Source of the DNA: Lewinellaceae bacterium
GTDB lineage: Bacteria > Bacteroidota > Bacteroidia > Chitinophagales > Saprospiraceae
Direction of reading: 5' to 3'
NCBI GenBank assembly: GCA_016712415.1
Contig: JADJRC010000009.1
Coordinates: forward strand, 45,001 to 109,000
Length of the DNA: 64,000 nucleotides
In this document: one piece after another, positions 46,576-56,672 of the stretch
Layout of the letters: each line of letters begins with the position of its first letter
How positions within the stretch are numbered: the first letter of the stretch is position 1
Notes under the pieces: model-generated
The model's input: the letters and a program-made list of their open reading frames with translations, nothing else
Database searches by the model: none
Told to the model about the DNA's origin: nothing
Position numbers and translations under genes: made by a program

Positions 46576-46884
46576 AAACCACTTTTTGCAAAAACGAAAG
46601 GGGAATTCGGGATTTTTTAAAAAAGACTGCACCTCAAACATTTCAACACGGCTGTGGCGTTATATTCGCAGTTGTTATTGTTTCATTGTTGGCATTGTTT
46701 ATTGTCTCGTGCAAATTTGTATGGAATGGTTTTTAATGCCAGGTATCCAAGTCTGGTTTAGGGCAAGTGAAAAGCCAAACCACCTCTGCTATTCCTGTTA
46801 AGAAGCCACCCCAAAAACGTAGCAATCCCAACAATGAAGCAATCCCAACAATGAAACAATACCGAAACCGCCCATTCACAACCC
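46576..46884. other. Intergenic region with short direct and inverted repeats
   Basis: No gene is seen. GCAATCCCAACAATGAA occurs twice in tandem (46822-46855). ATTGTTTCATTGTTGG at 46677-46692 is the inverse of CCAACAATGAAACAAT at 46845-46860, a 16-bp pair 150 bp apart. Confidence 0.7.
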
Positions 46885-47695
46885 ATGTTTGCCAACTACA
46901 TCGCTGCACCGTTTGTCCTGCTATCGCTGATCTTCCTGTACCTGGCCTGGGAAGTGGATATCGATTATGCCGTCTGGATCGCTCCTTTTGTGGTGTTGTC
47001 TGCACTTATTTACATCTTCAGCCCCCAGATCAACTGGTGGCGCTATAAACGCAGACCGCCGCAACTGGAACCGCCGCTTACGGCTCTGCTGGAAAAATTC
47101 TGCGCTTTTTACAGGCGATTGTCGCCGGCGAAAAAACAGCAGTTTCGCGACCGCGTGGTGCTCTTTCGCATGGCTACCGACTGGGAGCCCATGGCTTTCG
47201 AGGGTGAAGCCGTGCCCCACGATGTTCAACTGGTTATTTGTGCACAGGCGGTCACCACGTTGTTTAACAAGCCTGACCTGCTGTACCCGAAGTTTGAGAA
47301 GGTGATTGTATATCCGCTGCCGTTTTCCACGCCGGAATTCCGCTACGACCACGCTTCGGAACTATACAAGCCCGACGGTTGCGTACTGTTTTCGGCAGAA
47401 CAGCTGATGCTGGCCTTCACCGAACCCCCACGACTGGTACAATGTGGGCCTGCACGAATACGCCCGGATTTATACCATTACCTACCCCAACGAGCCCTAT
47501 CCTTCATTTTCCGGCGATGATGTGTGGCACAGGCTGGAATCGGTGAGCGGCATGCCGCGCAAGCACGTGGAATCGGTGATCGGTCTGCCGGATGCCGACG
47601 TTCTTGCCGTGGCGATGCACCATTACTGGGTATTTCCAGAGCGCTTCCGACTGGTTTTTCCGGAGGAGGCGAAGTTGCTGGACGCAATTTTATAG
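46885..47695 (+). CDS. MtfA-like zinc-peptidase-fold protein, frameshifted and lacking a full HExxH
   Basis: Reading through a shift gives about 269 aa. Two N-terminal membrane segments (FVLLSLIFLYLAWEVDI, WIAPFVVLSALIYIF) precede an MtfA-type domain (YRRLSPAKKQQFRDRVVLF, VPHDVQLVICAQAVTTLF, YPLPFSTPEF). Where MtfA has HEFAH the second frame reads GLHEYARIY, so the second zinc histidine is absent and peptidase activity is doubtful. The frame change is at CCCCC 47425-47429; one C too many, or two missing, would explain it. Membership of the MtfA superfamily is moderately sure. Confidence 0.7.
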
Positions 47696-47812
47696 TGATG
47701 TGGCCGGCATATAAGCAGTCGGCAGGAACAGACGTAAAAAAACTACTGGTAAGAAAGTAAAATATCCCATATTATCTCCTGGCGAACCCTTTATCATCGT
47801 TTCCCAAACAAA

Positions 47813-47840
47813 AAGGGAACGCCCGTTGAGGCATTCCCTT
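47813..47840. terminator. Bidirectional hairpin terminator
   Basis: AAGGGAACGCC pairs with GGCATTCCCTT, with A-rich and T-rich flanks, between the convergent MtfA-like and M23 peptidase genes. Confidence 0.75.
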
Positions 47841-47910
47841 CGCTGTTTATTGTTCCTGCTGTGAATCCGGCCGCAGGCGGCCTATTGTTCATAGTGTATT
47901 CCGAAAGTAA

Positions 47911-48894
47911 TTAGTCCAACGACTGGTTGGCCATGTTGGCGATCTTGACCATTTGCTGGTACTCCTGCGGGGTAAGGTTGTCCATACAGAAGTTGATCGG
48001 GTTGATCGGGTTGCCTTTGTGGTGCACTTCATAGTGCAGGTGCGGGGCTGTGGAAAGGCCCGTATCGCCCACTTCACCGATTTTCTGGCCTTTTTTCACG
48101 CGTTCACCCTGGCGAATTACGATCTTGCTCATGTGGCCGTACAGCGTTTCGTAGCCGTAGCCGTGGCTGATCTTCACGCAGTTGCCGTAGCCGGAGTGCC
48201 AGCCGGTTTCTATCACTACACCATCGCCGGAAGCCTGTATGGCTGTGCCGACGCGTGCCGGGAAATCGAGGCCTGCGTGGAATTTCTTGATCTTGTAAAC
48301 AGGGTGTATGCGATATCCGAATCCGGAGAGGGTCCCAATGCTTTTTTGCAGTTTGTCTTCGCGCACCGGTTTTACACTGGGCATCGAAGCGAGCATTTTT
48401 TGCTGGTTGTTGGCCAGGTCCTGCAGGGTATCCAGCGATTTGCTTTCGAGCGCCAACTGGCGGCTCAGCATGTCTACTTTTTCAAGGGTGGAGGCTACGG
48501 CATCGCCGCCGTATTTGAAGGCTGCCAGTTCGGGGTGCGCTTCGTGACCACCGACACCAGCCATCCATACATCCTGATCGATCGGGTCCATCCCGAAAAC
48601 AGCGCGGTGTACGTTGGCGTCGCGTTGCTGAATGTTGGTCAGCACTTTGGACATCACGCCCAATTGACCGTCCAGTTGGCTGTATTTGTATTCCATTTGT
48701 TCGATTTCCCGCACCAGTTCCTTTTCACGGGGTGATGGGAAGAGGGAATACAACAAGGCGAGCAAGGCGAATGAGGTAACGAGTACGACGGAAAAAAATC
48801 CGAATGCTTGCCAGATTCTGGTTTTAATGGGAACTACGACTTTCTCGTACGTTAGGGTGTGAATGTTGTAAACAAACTTTTCTTTCCTGCCCAT
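47911..48894 (-). CDS. M23 family murein peptidase, membrane-anchored
   Basis: A 327-aa protein with one N-terminal membrane segment (FGFFSVVLVTSFALLALLY), a coiled-coil-like stretch (~60-110, 145-175), and a C-terminal LytM/M23 domain. All zinc ligands are visible: HAGLDFPARVGT (His, Asp) and HLHYEVHHKG (His-x-His). It should cut peptide cross-links of peptidoglycan in the periplasm, as in growth or division. A strong promoter with a leader of about 180 nt precedes it. Confidence 0.93.
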   Translation of the reverse strand: MGRKEKFVYNIHTLTYEKVVVPIKTRIWQAFGFFSVVLVTSFALLALLYSLFPSPREKELVREIEQMEYKYSQLDGQLGVMSKVLTNIQQRDANVHRAVFGMDPIDQDVWMAGVGGHEAHPELAAFKYGGDAVASTLEKVDMLSRQLALESKSLDTLQDLANNQQKMLASMPSVKPVREDKLQKSIGTLSGFGYRIHPVYKIKKFHAGLDFPARVGTAIQASGDGVVIETGWHSGYGNCVKISHGYGYETLYGHMSKIVIRQGERVKKGQKIGEVGDTGLSTAPHLHYEVHHKGNPINPINFCMDNLTPQEYQQMVKIANMANQSLD

Positions 48895-49080
48895 ACATTT
48901 AGAGTTTACCAGGCGAATCGGTAGATTGCATTGCCTCGGTGTTTTTGCAAATCAGTTCGGCGGACGTAGGGGGTTGGGATTACGGTCAGGGGTCGAAAGC
49001 GGGATAAAGTCGTGCGCCGGTGATTCTTCTGGTTGTTAGAGTCGGGTATCTCGGCTCTTGGTCTCATTGGAGGAGGCGCA

Positions 49081-49111
49081 CAAATGTAGCAATGCGTAAT
49101 TTGTTGACAAA
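49081..49111 (-). promoter_or_regulatory. Promoter of the M23 peptidase gene (TTTG-N19-TACATTTG)
   Basis: On the minus strand TTTG (49111-49108) is followed after 19 nt by TACATTTG (49088-49081), an exact match to the Bacteroidota housekeeping promoter. Transcription would start near 49074, leaving a 5' leader of about 180 nt in which I recognise no riboswitch. Confidence 0.65.
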
Positions 49112-49319
49112 CTTTTTTGCCAAAAAATCAACTTTTTGAGGTATTTAAGGCAAAAGACAGGCCATTTGATACAATTTCTTCTGTCTTCTACCTGTCAGAA
49201 ACGTATTAAAACCAGATTTTAACTATCTGAAAATCGAATACGCTCTGAAATAAGGAGTGGCAAAAAAAGAGAATAGGCGGGTAATTATTGAGTGTGCGGG
49301 CGGATTTAACACTTAACGG
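49112..49319. other. Intergenic region upstream of the M23 gene promoter
   Basis: About 200 bp of AT-rich sequence between the M23 promoter and the downstream end of the next gene. I see no gene, RNA or repeat in it. Confidence 0.5.
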
Positions 49320-50075
49320 TCATTCTTCCGCCAAATCCAGGATCATGATCTTCTGCCATATTTTGGCTGCCAGGCCCTGTGAGAGCGATTCGAGGTCGTT
49401 CACCGCATTGAGCACAACGTGGTCGTCCATGTCTTGTGCAAACAGTGCGGCAATCTTGCTGTTTAGCGCCAGTATTTCCGCGCAGTAGTCGAGATAGCGG
49501 GTCAGTTGCTGACGGGTCAGCGTGCGTTCCGGGGAGTTCTGCATTTGGGTAAACTGGCTCAATAAATAAGCCGGGTCTTTGGTCAGTTGGTGCATGTCCA
49601 CCACGTGGGCGATACTGCGCAGGCGATGCAGGGCTGCCAGGGCCGAACGTTGTTTGATCCGCGTTTCGAACCCGATCAGAAAGAACAGGGCCAGGCCGAG
49701 AAAAATGAGTTCATTTATGGCTGTTTCCGTGGTTTGCAACAGGTCGATCACGCCGTTGGCATCGAAGGAAAAGTGTGCAACCAGCTGGGCCAGGGCCCAG
49801 AGCACCAGTCCGACCAGCAAAACGACAGCCATCCAGGCGGCAATGCGTACCGGCCAGATCGGCCGCCCCAGGTGTCGTGCCAGGGCCTCCGAATCGTGCG
49901 ACAGGGAACGAAACTCTGCACATACCCGCCCCAGGCCGGAATCGGGGAACCGATCGTTGATGCGCTGTTCGAGCCGTTCGATGGTTTTGAGCAGCATATC
50001 GGCGTTAAGGCGGGTATACTTGCCCTCCACCACCTTCATGCGCCGGAATAAAAATAGCCAGTCGAGAAAATGCAT
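49320..50075 (-). CDS. Two-helix membrane protein of unknown function
   Basis: A 251-aa protein without a recognised family. Two membrane segments (AAWMAVVLLVGLVLWALAQL near 100 and NELIFLGLALFFLIGF near 140) lie between helical cytoplasmic parts, and the C-terminal part is leucine-rich (LTRYLDYCAEILALNSKIAA). ATG 50075 (MHFLDWLFLFRRMK) is preferred over a longer non-ATG frame that would read through the hairpin at 50121. A further ATG at 50039 is possible. Confidence 0.7.
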   Translation of the reverse strand: MHFLDWLFLFRRMKVVEGKYTRLNADMLLKTIERLEQRINDRFPDSGLGRVCAEFRSLSHDSEALARHLGRPIWPVRIAAWMAVVLLVGLVLWALAQLVAHFSFDANGVIDLLQTTETAINELIFLGLALFFLIGFETRIKQRSALAALHRLRSIAHVVDMHQLTKDPAYLLSQFTQMQNSPERTLTRQQLTRYLDYCAEILALNSKIAALFAQDMDDHVVLNAVNDLESLSQGLAAKIWQKIMILDLAEE

Positions 50076-50115
50076 GACGGCAAAGGTAATATCCCGAAGA
50101 TGCACGAATGCGAAT

Positions 50116-50149
50116 AAAAAGGCCTCGCCAGTATTGCACAGGCGAGGCC
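50116..50149 (-). terminator. Rho-independent terminator of the TonB-dependent barrel gene
   Basis: GGCCTCGCC (50121-50129) pairs with GGCGAGGCC (50141-50149). On the minus strand the stem is followed by TTTTT. It lies 38 bp past the barrel stop codon. Confidence 0.9.
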
Positions 50150-50187
50150 GCTTTCTCCGAAAAACCAAATCAAACTTTCATTCTTGT

Positions 50188-52616
50188 TTAGTTCCCGCTT
50201 TTGATGCGCGAGTTCACGTCTTCCGTGCCCGTTTTGCGCTGGCGGGCGCCTTTTATGTTTTTGTTGCCAAAGCGGTAGTTGAGGTTCAGTTTTACCGTCT
50301 GGCTTTCCCAGTTTCCGCGGCCGGTCATGTAGAGGCCGGGGTGAAATCGTTTACACTGCGCCAGCCGGCTGTGCCAAGCACGTCGCCGACGAGCAGGCTG
50401 ACGGTGCCGTTGCCATCGAGAATTTGTTTGCGAACACCCACATCCATGGCGCCCATGGACTTGCTGCGGAAGGTAGCGCCCCATATCGTCGGACTGTTGA
50501 ACCAACCGGACACCTGGAACGACCAGCCTTTGGGCAGGCGGAATGTGTGCTCATTGTACAGGTTAAACGTCTTGAACGACTCGCTGTAGGCATATCCCGG
50601 GCGGAAATTGGCGTCGAAGGAACTGATGACACCGGTCACGCTGAGGTAGCTTTCCCACCATTTGGCAAGCGGCAGGGGTGTGCCGATGGTCAGCGACCAG
50701 TTGTCCTGGCTGGCAATATTGCCGTTGCGCAGGAAGGAAGCGCCGTTGCCCGCCGTATCGATGTACTCCGTGAATACGTCGTTGGTATGGCTGTAGCCGA
50801 GGGTGGTGTTCAAAAAGCCGCTAAAAGTATGCGTCAATTCGAGGCTGTTGGTGAACTGCGGGCGCAGGTAGGGATTGCCTTTGCGGTAGGTCAGCTCGTC
50901 CAGTTTATCCTCGAAAGGGTTGAGGTCGCGGTAGCTCGGCCGGTCAATGCGGCGGCTGTACGTCAGACTGAACTGGTTTTTATCGTTCATTGCGTAGGTG
51001 ACAGCCGCGCTGGGGAACCAGCTGAGGTATTTTTTACCCTTCGGGTCTTCATCATCGTTGGGTTTCAGGCTGGTGAGATCGCCCGACCAGTCGGTATGTT
51101 CGGCGCGCAGGCCGGCTTGCAGACCCCATTTATTCAGTTTTACATTGTAGTTGATGTAGCCGGCATTCACCATTTCCTTGTACACAAAACGATTGCTCCG
51201 CCCGGTATCGATTTTGGATGTACCGTCGATTACATTGAAAAAGTCGAAGGTATTGTCGGTCTCCACGTTGTTCAGCTTGAAGCCAACACCCAGTTTGCCT
51301 TTGAGGAAGGGTTGCTCGTAATCAGCCTTCACGATCACCATATCGATATCGGTCGGGGTATTGTTGCGGTAAATATTTTGCGAGATAATCGTCTCCTCCG
51401 TCGCGTCTTTGTAATAGTTGGGCTGGTACGAATTGGCGCGGGAGCGGTAAATACCCCTGTTGGCGTCGATGGTTAACTCATGACCGGAAGTATCTGCAAA
51501 ACGGTAGTTGAGGTTAAAGTTGAAATTGTTGCGGTTCTGCGGCTGGTAATTGCCTGCGATGAGCACCGATTCGATCGTTTCGGGTGTTTCCAGCGAGGAG
51601 ATAGCGGTGCGCGTGTTGTTGCTCCCCGGACCCTGGGCATGGCGACCGTCGATGATAAAACCGACCGTGTGTTTGGTACCGAGGAAAAAGTCGGAGCCGA
51701 TTTTGAAGTTGTGGTTGTTGTTATTGTCCTTCATGGCACTGTACTGGTCGTAACGTTTGCCATCCTGGTCGCGGACCAGGTACAGGTCGTTGTGCCAGTC
51801 GCCGTAGTGGTTGTTGTAATTACCAAACACATTGACCCATTGGTTGCGGTGATTGAACGACATGTTGCCGCCGCCTTTGAGGCTTTCGCCGTACACGGCC
51901 TCGCCGCCGATAGAGCCGTTGGTGCCGAGCGCCCGGTTTTTGCGGGTTTTGAAATTGATGATACCTGCGTTGCCCGAAGCATCGTACTTGGCGGAAGGGT
52001 TGGTGATCATCTCGATGGCGGCAATGTCTTCTGCACGCAGTCCTTTGAGATAATTTGCCAGGTCTTTGGAATCCATGGGCACATCGCGGCCGTCGATCTG
52101 AAAGCGCACGCTGTTCTTGCCTTTCAGACTGATGTTGTCGTTGTTATCAACTACGACGCCGGGGGCTTTGCGCAACATTTCCAGGGCATTCTGACCCTGT
52201 GCATTGATGTTGCCCTCAATGTTGAGCACTGTTTTGTCGGCGTTGACCTCCACCAGGGGACGGCGCGCTACGACGGTGACCTGGCCGAGTTCCTGTGCAG
52301 TGCCCTGGAGGGTAATTTTTTCGAGGGTTTTGTCGCCGCCGGCGTAGTCGAATACCGGTGCAGCGCCGTTTCCGGAACCGATCAGGTTGGCATTGACGAA
52401 ATAGCGCCCTGCGGAGATGTTTTCAAACTGGTAATTGCCGTCGGCGTCGGTAATGGCGCCTTTAACCAGCGCACTGTCGGCGGCATTGTACAGGGCCAGG
52501 GTTGCAAATTCGGCGGCTGCGCCGTCGGCATTTGTTACAATACCGCTGATTTTTTGGGCAGAAAGAGTGGCGCCTGCCGCAAAGAGCACGGCAAGAGAAA
52601 GCAGGAAGGTTTTCAT
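50188..52616 (-). CDS. TonB-dependent-receptor-like outer membrane beta-barrel protein, frameshifted near the C-terminus
   Basis: With one frameshift corrected it has 809 aa. A signal peptide (FLLSLAVLFAAGATLSAQ) leads into a carboxypeptidase-regulatory-like beta domain (ISGIVTNADGAAAEFATLAL). A plug follows (VEVNADKTVLNIEGNINAQG, SVRFQIDGRDVPM, ITNPSAKYDASGNAGIINF), then a large barrel typical of outer membrane protein beta-barrel family 3. The frame breaks at GGGG 50338-50341; one more G joins SVNDFTPGLYMTG to the last strand KLNLNYRFGNKNIKG. Such proteins usually import oligomers or chelates; the substrate is unknown. Confidence 0.88.
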
Positions 52617-52660
52617 TGCTTAATTATTAGTTGCTGACTGTATTCGTTTTTGTTTCAGGG

Positions 52661-52690
52661 CAAATATGGGGGTGTAAAGTAGTTTGCAAA
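52661..52690 (-). promoter_or_regulatory. Promoter of the barrel gene (TTTG-N20-TATTTG)
   Basis: On the minus strand TTTG (52690-52687) is separated by 20 nt from TATTTG (52666-52661), about 45 bp before the ATG. The -7 box deviates slightly from TAnnTTTG. Confidence 0.5.
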
Positions 52691-52981
52691 ACATAGAACA
52701 TACCAAAGCAATGTTCCTTTCTATAAACTACTGTTTTGACCCGACGAAAAGAAAAAGGTTGCAGGGGCGTACAGGTATTTTGCAGGTGGCGTTTTCGTCG
52801 GCGGTATTGTGGAAGAAGACAGGGTGAAGGACAAAAAGGTTACAGCCAGGCTGCTTTTTGGAGGGCTGTATTTCCGCACTATGGACGAATGCGCTGATTT
52901 TCCCGACAAACGCTGCCGATCGGATGAGCGGCTATACACAACCGCGCAGAACAAGGCAAAAACCATTTGCACCGCCAAACG

Positions 52982-53013
52982 TTGATGGCGGTACCCGGGA
53001 GTCCTTATATTTG
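52982..53013 (+). promoter_or_regulatory. Promoter of the ABC_sub_bind operon (TTG-N21-TATATTTG)
   Basis: TTG at 52982-52984 and TATATTTG at 53006-53013 fit the consensus with 21 nt between them, 25 bp upstream of the first ATG at 53038. Confidence 0.55.
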
Positions 53014-53037
53014 CCTTATCGCTCTAACATTTGCTAC

Positions 53038-54012
53038 ATGAAAAACTGGAAAACAATTACCCACCTGTGTCTTGCCGCCCTGTTTGCTCTACTTGCCGGC
53101 TGCCAAAATGCCCGCGACGTCCCGACCGTCGGTTTTGTCGATGGTTTTGAAGACAGTACCCTTGAACAGGCCAAAACCGGCTTCCTGGCTGCCTTGAAGG
53201 AGGCGGGTTTTTCTGAAGAAGCGCACACGATCAACCTGATCTACCGCAACGCCCAGGGTGATATTCCCACCTTGACACAGATCGTCCGTTACAATATTTC
53301 ACAAAAGGTGACACTTTTGGCGACCAACGCGACCCTGCCCACCATAACTGCCCTGCAGAACACTTCCGATATCCCGGTATTTATGATGGTGGCCCCCACA
53401 CCCGACATGATGAAACTGGGCGGAAACAACACGGACGGGCCGGCCAATTTGTACGGCGTCGCCGACAACCAAGAGTACATCGACACCTCCTTCGCGCTTA
53501 TATCGACGTTGGTCAAACCCAGGGGCGCCCAGTTGCGGATCGGGCTGCTGTACAACCAGTCGGAACCGCAATCGGTAGAAGCGTACACCCGCCTGCAACG
53601 CCTGGCAGGCGCTTTGGGCGTCGAACTGGTAGCCCGCTCCGTCAGCGCCACTGCCGACGCCCAGCTGGTCGCGGCTGCCCTGCTCAACGAAAATATCGAC
53701 GCATTTTTCGCCAACCCCGACAACGTCGTATTCGGCGCATTTGAAACCATCATCAAGGCCTGCAACGATGCGCAGGTACCGGTATTTACCAGCGAGGCGG
53801 GTCTGGTATCACGCGGGGCGGTGGCTGCATACGGCGCCGATATTTATCAATGGGGCTACCAGGCGGGCCGGCAAGCCGCACAGTTTCTTAAAACAAAATC
53901 GCTGGATGGCCTGAAATGGGAAATGGTAAAGGTGCGCAAACACGTGTTCAACCCTGAATCGGCCAAACGCTTCGGCATCACGGTACCCGGCAATTATCAA
54001 GCCCTTCAATAA
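53038..54012 (+). CDS. ABC transporter substrate-binding lipoprotein, TrpX-like
   Basis: A 324-aa lipoprotein (HLCLAALFALLAGC) of the ABC_sub_bind family, with VPTVGFVDGFEDSTLEQAKT, LATNATLPTITALQNTSDIP, VFMMVAPTPDMMKLGG and TSEAGLVSRGAVAAYGADIY. Related proteins in other bacteria bind tryptophan or other aromatic amino acids. It heads an operon with a permease (18 bp later) and an ATPase. Confidence 0.9.
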   Translation: MKNWKTITHLCLAALFALLAGCQNARDVPTVGFVDGFEDSTLEQAKTGFLAALKEAGFSEEAHTINLIYRNAQGDIPTLTQIVRYNISQKVTLLATNATLPTITALQNTSDIPVFMMVAPTPDMMKLGGNNTDGPANLYGVADNQEYIDTSFALISTLVKPRGAQLRIGLLYNQSEPQSVEAYTRLQRLAGALGVELVARSVSATADAQLVAAALLNENIDAFFANPDNVVFGAFETIIKACNDAQVPVFTSEAGLVSRGAVAAYGADIYQWGYQAGRQAAQFLKTKSLDGLKWEMVKVRKHVFNPESAKRFGITVPGNYQALQ

Positions 54013-54030
54013 CCCGCACCAGCCCCCGTA

Positions 54031-54899
54031 ATGATCTTTTACCTTACTGCGCTCATTCTCGGACTTTGCCTGTCGGCCATGGGCCTGGGGATTTTATCAC
54101 CATGAAAATCTTCCGTATCCCCGACATCACCACCGACGGCAGTTACACCCTTGGCGCGGTAGTGACAGCGCTGCTGCTCACCAGGGGCTGGCCCCTGCCG
54201 GCAATCATTGTCGCCACCATGGCTGCCGGAGCAATGGCCGGCATACTGACCGGCCTTGTACACACCCGGTTGAAAATTGACGCCCTGCTGGCCGGCATAC
54301 TGGTCATGACCGGCCTGTATTCCGTAAACCTCAGCGCGCTCGGACGCTCCAATGTACCCTTGCTCGACGTGACATCCGTTTTCACGGCCTTATCGATATT
54401 CGAGGAACAGGTACTGAATGAGTTGTGGGTCGGACTGCTGTTCCTCTCGGTGCTGGCATCCCTGCTGGCCTTCCTGCTGCGCACCGATTTTGGCCTGGCC
54501 ATGCGCGCCACCGGCAACAGCGAATCCATGACCCGCGCGCTGGGCATCAACAACGACCACATGAAAATCATCGGGCTGGCCATCGCCAACGCGCTCACGG
54601 CCCTGTCCGGCTTCCTGGTGGCGCAATACCAGCGTTTCACCGATATCAACATGGGTATCGGCATCGTGCTGGTCGGCCTCGGTTCTGTGCTCATCGGCGA
54701 CGCCCTGATCGGCTGGCTGGGTATCCGGTCCATCTGGCTCCAACTGGTATTTGTCATGGTCGGCTGTATCCTGTTTCAGATGGTGCTGGCCGTAACCCTG
54801 TCGCTGGGCATCGACCCGGCCTTACTCAAACTCATCACTGCACTTTTTGTCCTGACCATCGTGGGAATACCGCGGTTGCTGGGTCGCCATGCGCCATGA
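54031..54899 (+). CDS. ABC transporter permease, TrpY-like, frameshifted near the N-terminus
   Basis: Corrected length is 289 aa with about eight membrane segments (MIFYLTALILGLCLSAMGLG, then GAVVTALLLTRGWPLPAIIV and later ones) and the motif FGLAMRATGNSESMTRALGI of the branched-chain amino acid-type permeases. The frame breaks at TTTT 54092-54095; one more T gives GIFITMKIFRIPDITTDGSY. The stop overlaps the start of the ATPase (ATGA), showing tight coupling. Confidence 0.88.
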
Positions 54900-55645
54900 T
54901 CGAACTACGGCATATCACCAAGGTATTCAACCGGGGGCAGGTCAATGAAGTGACGGCCCTGCAAGACATCAACCTGAGCATAGCGGAAGGGGAATTTGTC
55001 GTACTGATCGGTTCCAACGGATCGGGCAAAACCACCCTGTTGAATGCCATGGCCGGGGCCATTCTGCCCAGCGAGGGACAGATTTTAATGAAAGGTGAGG
55101 ATGTCACGCAACTCCCGGAGCACAAACGCAGCCGCTGGGTAGCGCGGGTGTTTCAGAACCCCTTGGGCGGCACGGCCCCCGACCTGAGCATTCTCGACAA
55201 TTTTCGCCTGGCGGCCTTGCGCACCCAACCCAAACGCCTGGTCATCGGCATCAATGCGGCGTTCAGAGCGACCGTTCGCGACAAGATTGCGGGCCTGGGG
55301 CTTGGTCTTGAAAACAAACTGCAACAGCCCATCGGCTCCTTATCCGGCGGCCAGCGCCAGGCCCTCACCCTGCTGATGAGTGTTATGGACCACACCGATC
55401 TGCTCCTGCTCGACGAGCCCACAGCCGCCCTCGACCCCAAATCGGCCGAGGTGGTCATGCAAACCGCCGAACGCATTATTCAGGAATACCGGCTTACCAC
55501 CGTGCTGATCACCCACAACCTGCAAGACGCCCACCGATTCGGCAACCGGCTGATCCAGATGGCCGGCGGGCAAATTACACGCGACCTCGATGCCGCCGCA
55601 AAAGCCCGGCTCAGGGTTGAGGAGATGTATGCATGGTTTGGGTAG
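54896..55645 (+). CDS. ABC transporter ATPase, TrpZ-like
   Basis: A 249-aa ATPase with Walker A GSNGSGKTT, Q-loop VFQNPLGGTAPDLS, signature LSGGQRQALTL, Walker B LLLLDEPTAALD and ITHNLQDA. It completes a three-gene importer with the binding protein and permease. Start ATG 54896 overlaps the preceding stop. The earlier in-frame stretch is the shadow of the permease gene. Confidence 0.93.
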   Translation: MIELRHITKVFNRGQVNEVTALQDINLSIAEGEFVVLIGSNGSGKTTLLNAMAGAILPSEGQILMKGEDVTQLPEHKRSRWVARVFQNPLGGTAPDLSILDNFRLAALRTQPKRLVIGINAAFRATVRDKIAGLGLGLENKLQQPIGSLSGGQRQALTLLMSVMDHTDLLLLDEPTAALDPKSAEVVMQTAERIIQEYRLTTVLITHNLQDAHRFGNRLIQMAGGQITRDLDAAAKARLRVEEMYAWFG

Positions 55646-55664
55646 AAAGATCGTAAAACAGTTT

Positions 55665-56483
55665 CTAAGTCGCCTCTTTCGACAAAAAACGTATCTCTTT
55701 CAAATCAAAAACCTCCTCCTGCCCCGTTTCATTTTCGACCCGCAAACGCCCGTCTGTTCCCACGTTGCGTATAATGCCGCTGAACGCCGTTCCATCTGCC
55801 CGCGCATAACGCGCCGGCACACCCAGGCGGTACAGGCGCCCTTCGTATTCGGCCTTGATAGCCTCCCGATGCCCTGATTTTAACTGCAAATAGCGGCGTT
55901 CGAGACATTCAAGCAGGCTGTCGCATACCGCTTCCAGATCGAACGAAGCGCCGGATTCCAGGCCGAGCGAGGTCGGGTTCGGCAAAGACGGATCGAATTC
56001 TAATTGGTTGATATTCAATCCTATGCCAACAATGGAAGATTGTAAAAACTGTCCCGACAAGGTATTCTGAATGAGTATGCCGCCAGCCTTCCGGTCGCCC
56101 AGGTATAGATCGTTCGGCCATTTGATCACGGTGGACGGTAGACGGCGGACGGTGGACGGTGGATGGTCATGCAACGCGTGATGGCGCGAAACGCACTCAT
56201 GAACGGTGTCGTGGAGGGCAAGGGCGACGGCCATACTGAGATAAAACTGGGTCTGGGCTTCCAGCCAGACAGGGTACAAGATTACACTGATTGTCAGGTT
56301 TTTACCGGCGGCGCTTTCCCATCGACTGCCATATTGGCCGCGCCCGGCTGTCTGGCTGTCAGCCCGCACCACTGTTCCTTCCGGTGGCTTGCTTTTTGCC
56401 ACCAGTTCCGCAGCGTGGTCGTTGGTGGAGCGGAGTTCGTCGAAACGGTAGTAAACTTTTCCGACAAAAAGGGTGTTAGGCAT
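55665..56483 (-). CDS. birA: Biotin--protein ligase BirA with in-frame heptamer-repeat insertion
   Basis: A 272-aa enzyme that makes biotinyl-AMP and biotinylates acetyl-CoA carboxylase. ADSQTAGRGQYGSRWESAAG holds the biotinyl-binding loop; KWPNDLYLGDRKAGGIL and VGIGLNINQ follow. It has no N-terminal DNA-binding domain, so it should be an enzyme only. Between residues ~105 and 120 the coding strand contains (TCCACCG)-type repeats, read as PPSTVRRLPSTV, directly before IKWPND. The position is a surface loop in known BirA structures, so the protein may tolerate it. Confidence 0.92.
   Translation of the reverse strand: MPNTLFVGKVYYRFDELRSTNDHAAELVAKSKPPEGTVVRADSQTAGRGQYGSRWESAAGKNLTISVILYPVWLEAQTQFYLSMAVALALHDTVHECVSRHHALHDHPPSTVRRLPSTVIKWPNDLYLGDRKAGGILIQNTLSGQFLQSSIVGIGLNINQLEFDPSLPNPTSLGLESGASFDLEAVCDSLLECLERRYLQLKSGHREAIKAEYEGRLYRLGVPARYARADGTAFSGIIRNVGTDGRLRVENETGQEEVFDLKEIRFLSKEAT
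56128..56166. repeat. Heptamer repeat array inside birA
   Basis: Five or six GGTGGAC-type heptamers (the inverse of TCCACCG), the same unit as at 25477-25515, here in an open reading frame. Confidence 0.95.
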
Positions 56484-56672
56484 ACGTTTTTGTGTCAGTT
56501 TGAGGGCATTCGTTTTGATGACCGTGTCAACAGGCGGTTAAGACGGTTGAAAGGACGCAATTTGTACCGTACCTTTATGCCTCCAAAGAGGCCACAGGCC
56601 ACGAACACAACGGCAAAGTTTATTAAATTAACAAATTCACACTTGATTTCAAGCACTGCAACACGGCGGACC

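Larger units (their letters stand above)
52617..53037. other. Divergent intergenic region with promoters
   Basis: About 420 bp between the divergent barrel and ABC genes. Apart from the two promoter candidates I see no RNA or repeat; a short minus-strand frame at 52721-52978 lacks coding character. Confidence 0.5.

Noticed and set aside
52721..52978. 85-codon minus-strand frame upstream of the barrel gene
   Set aside because: Its composition is not coding-like and it overlaps the divergent promoter region.
54425..54895. Long N-terminal extension of the ABC ATPase frame
   Set aside because: It is the shadow of the permease gene in another frame; the ATPase starts at the ATGA overlap.
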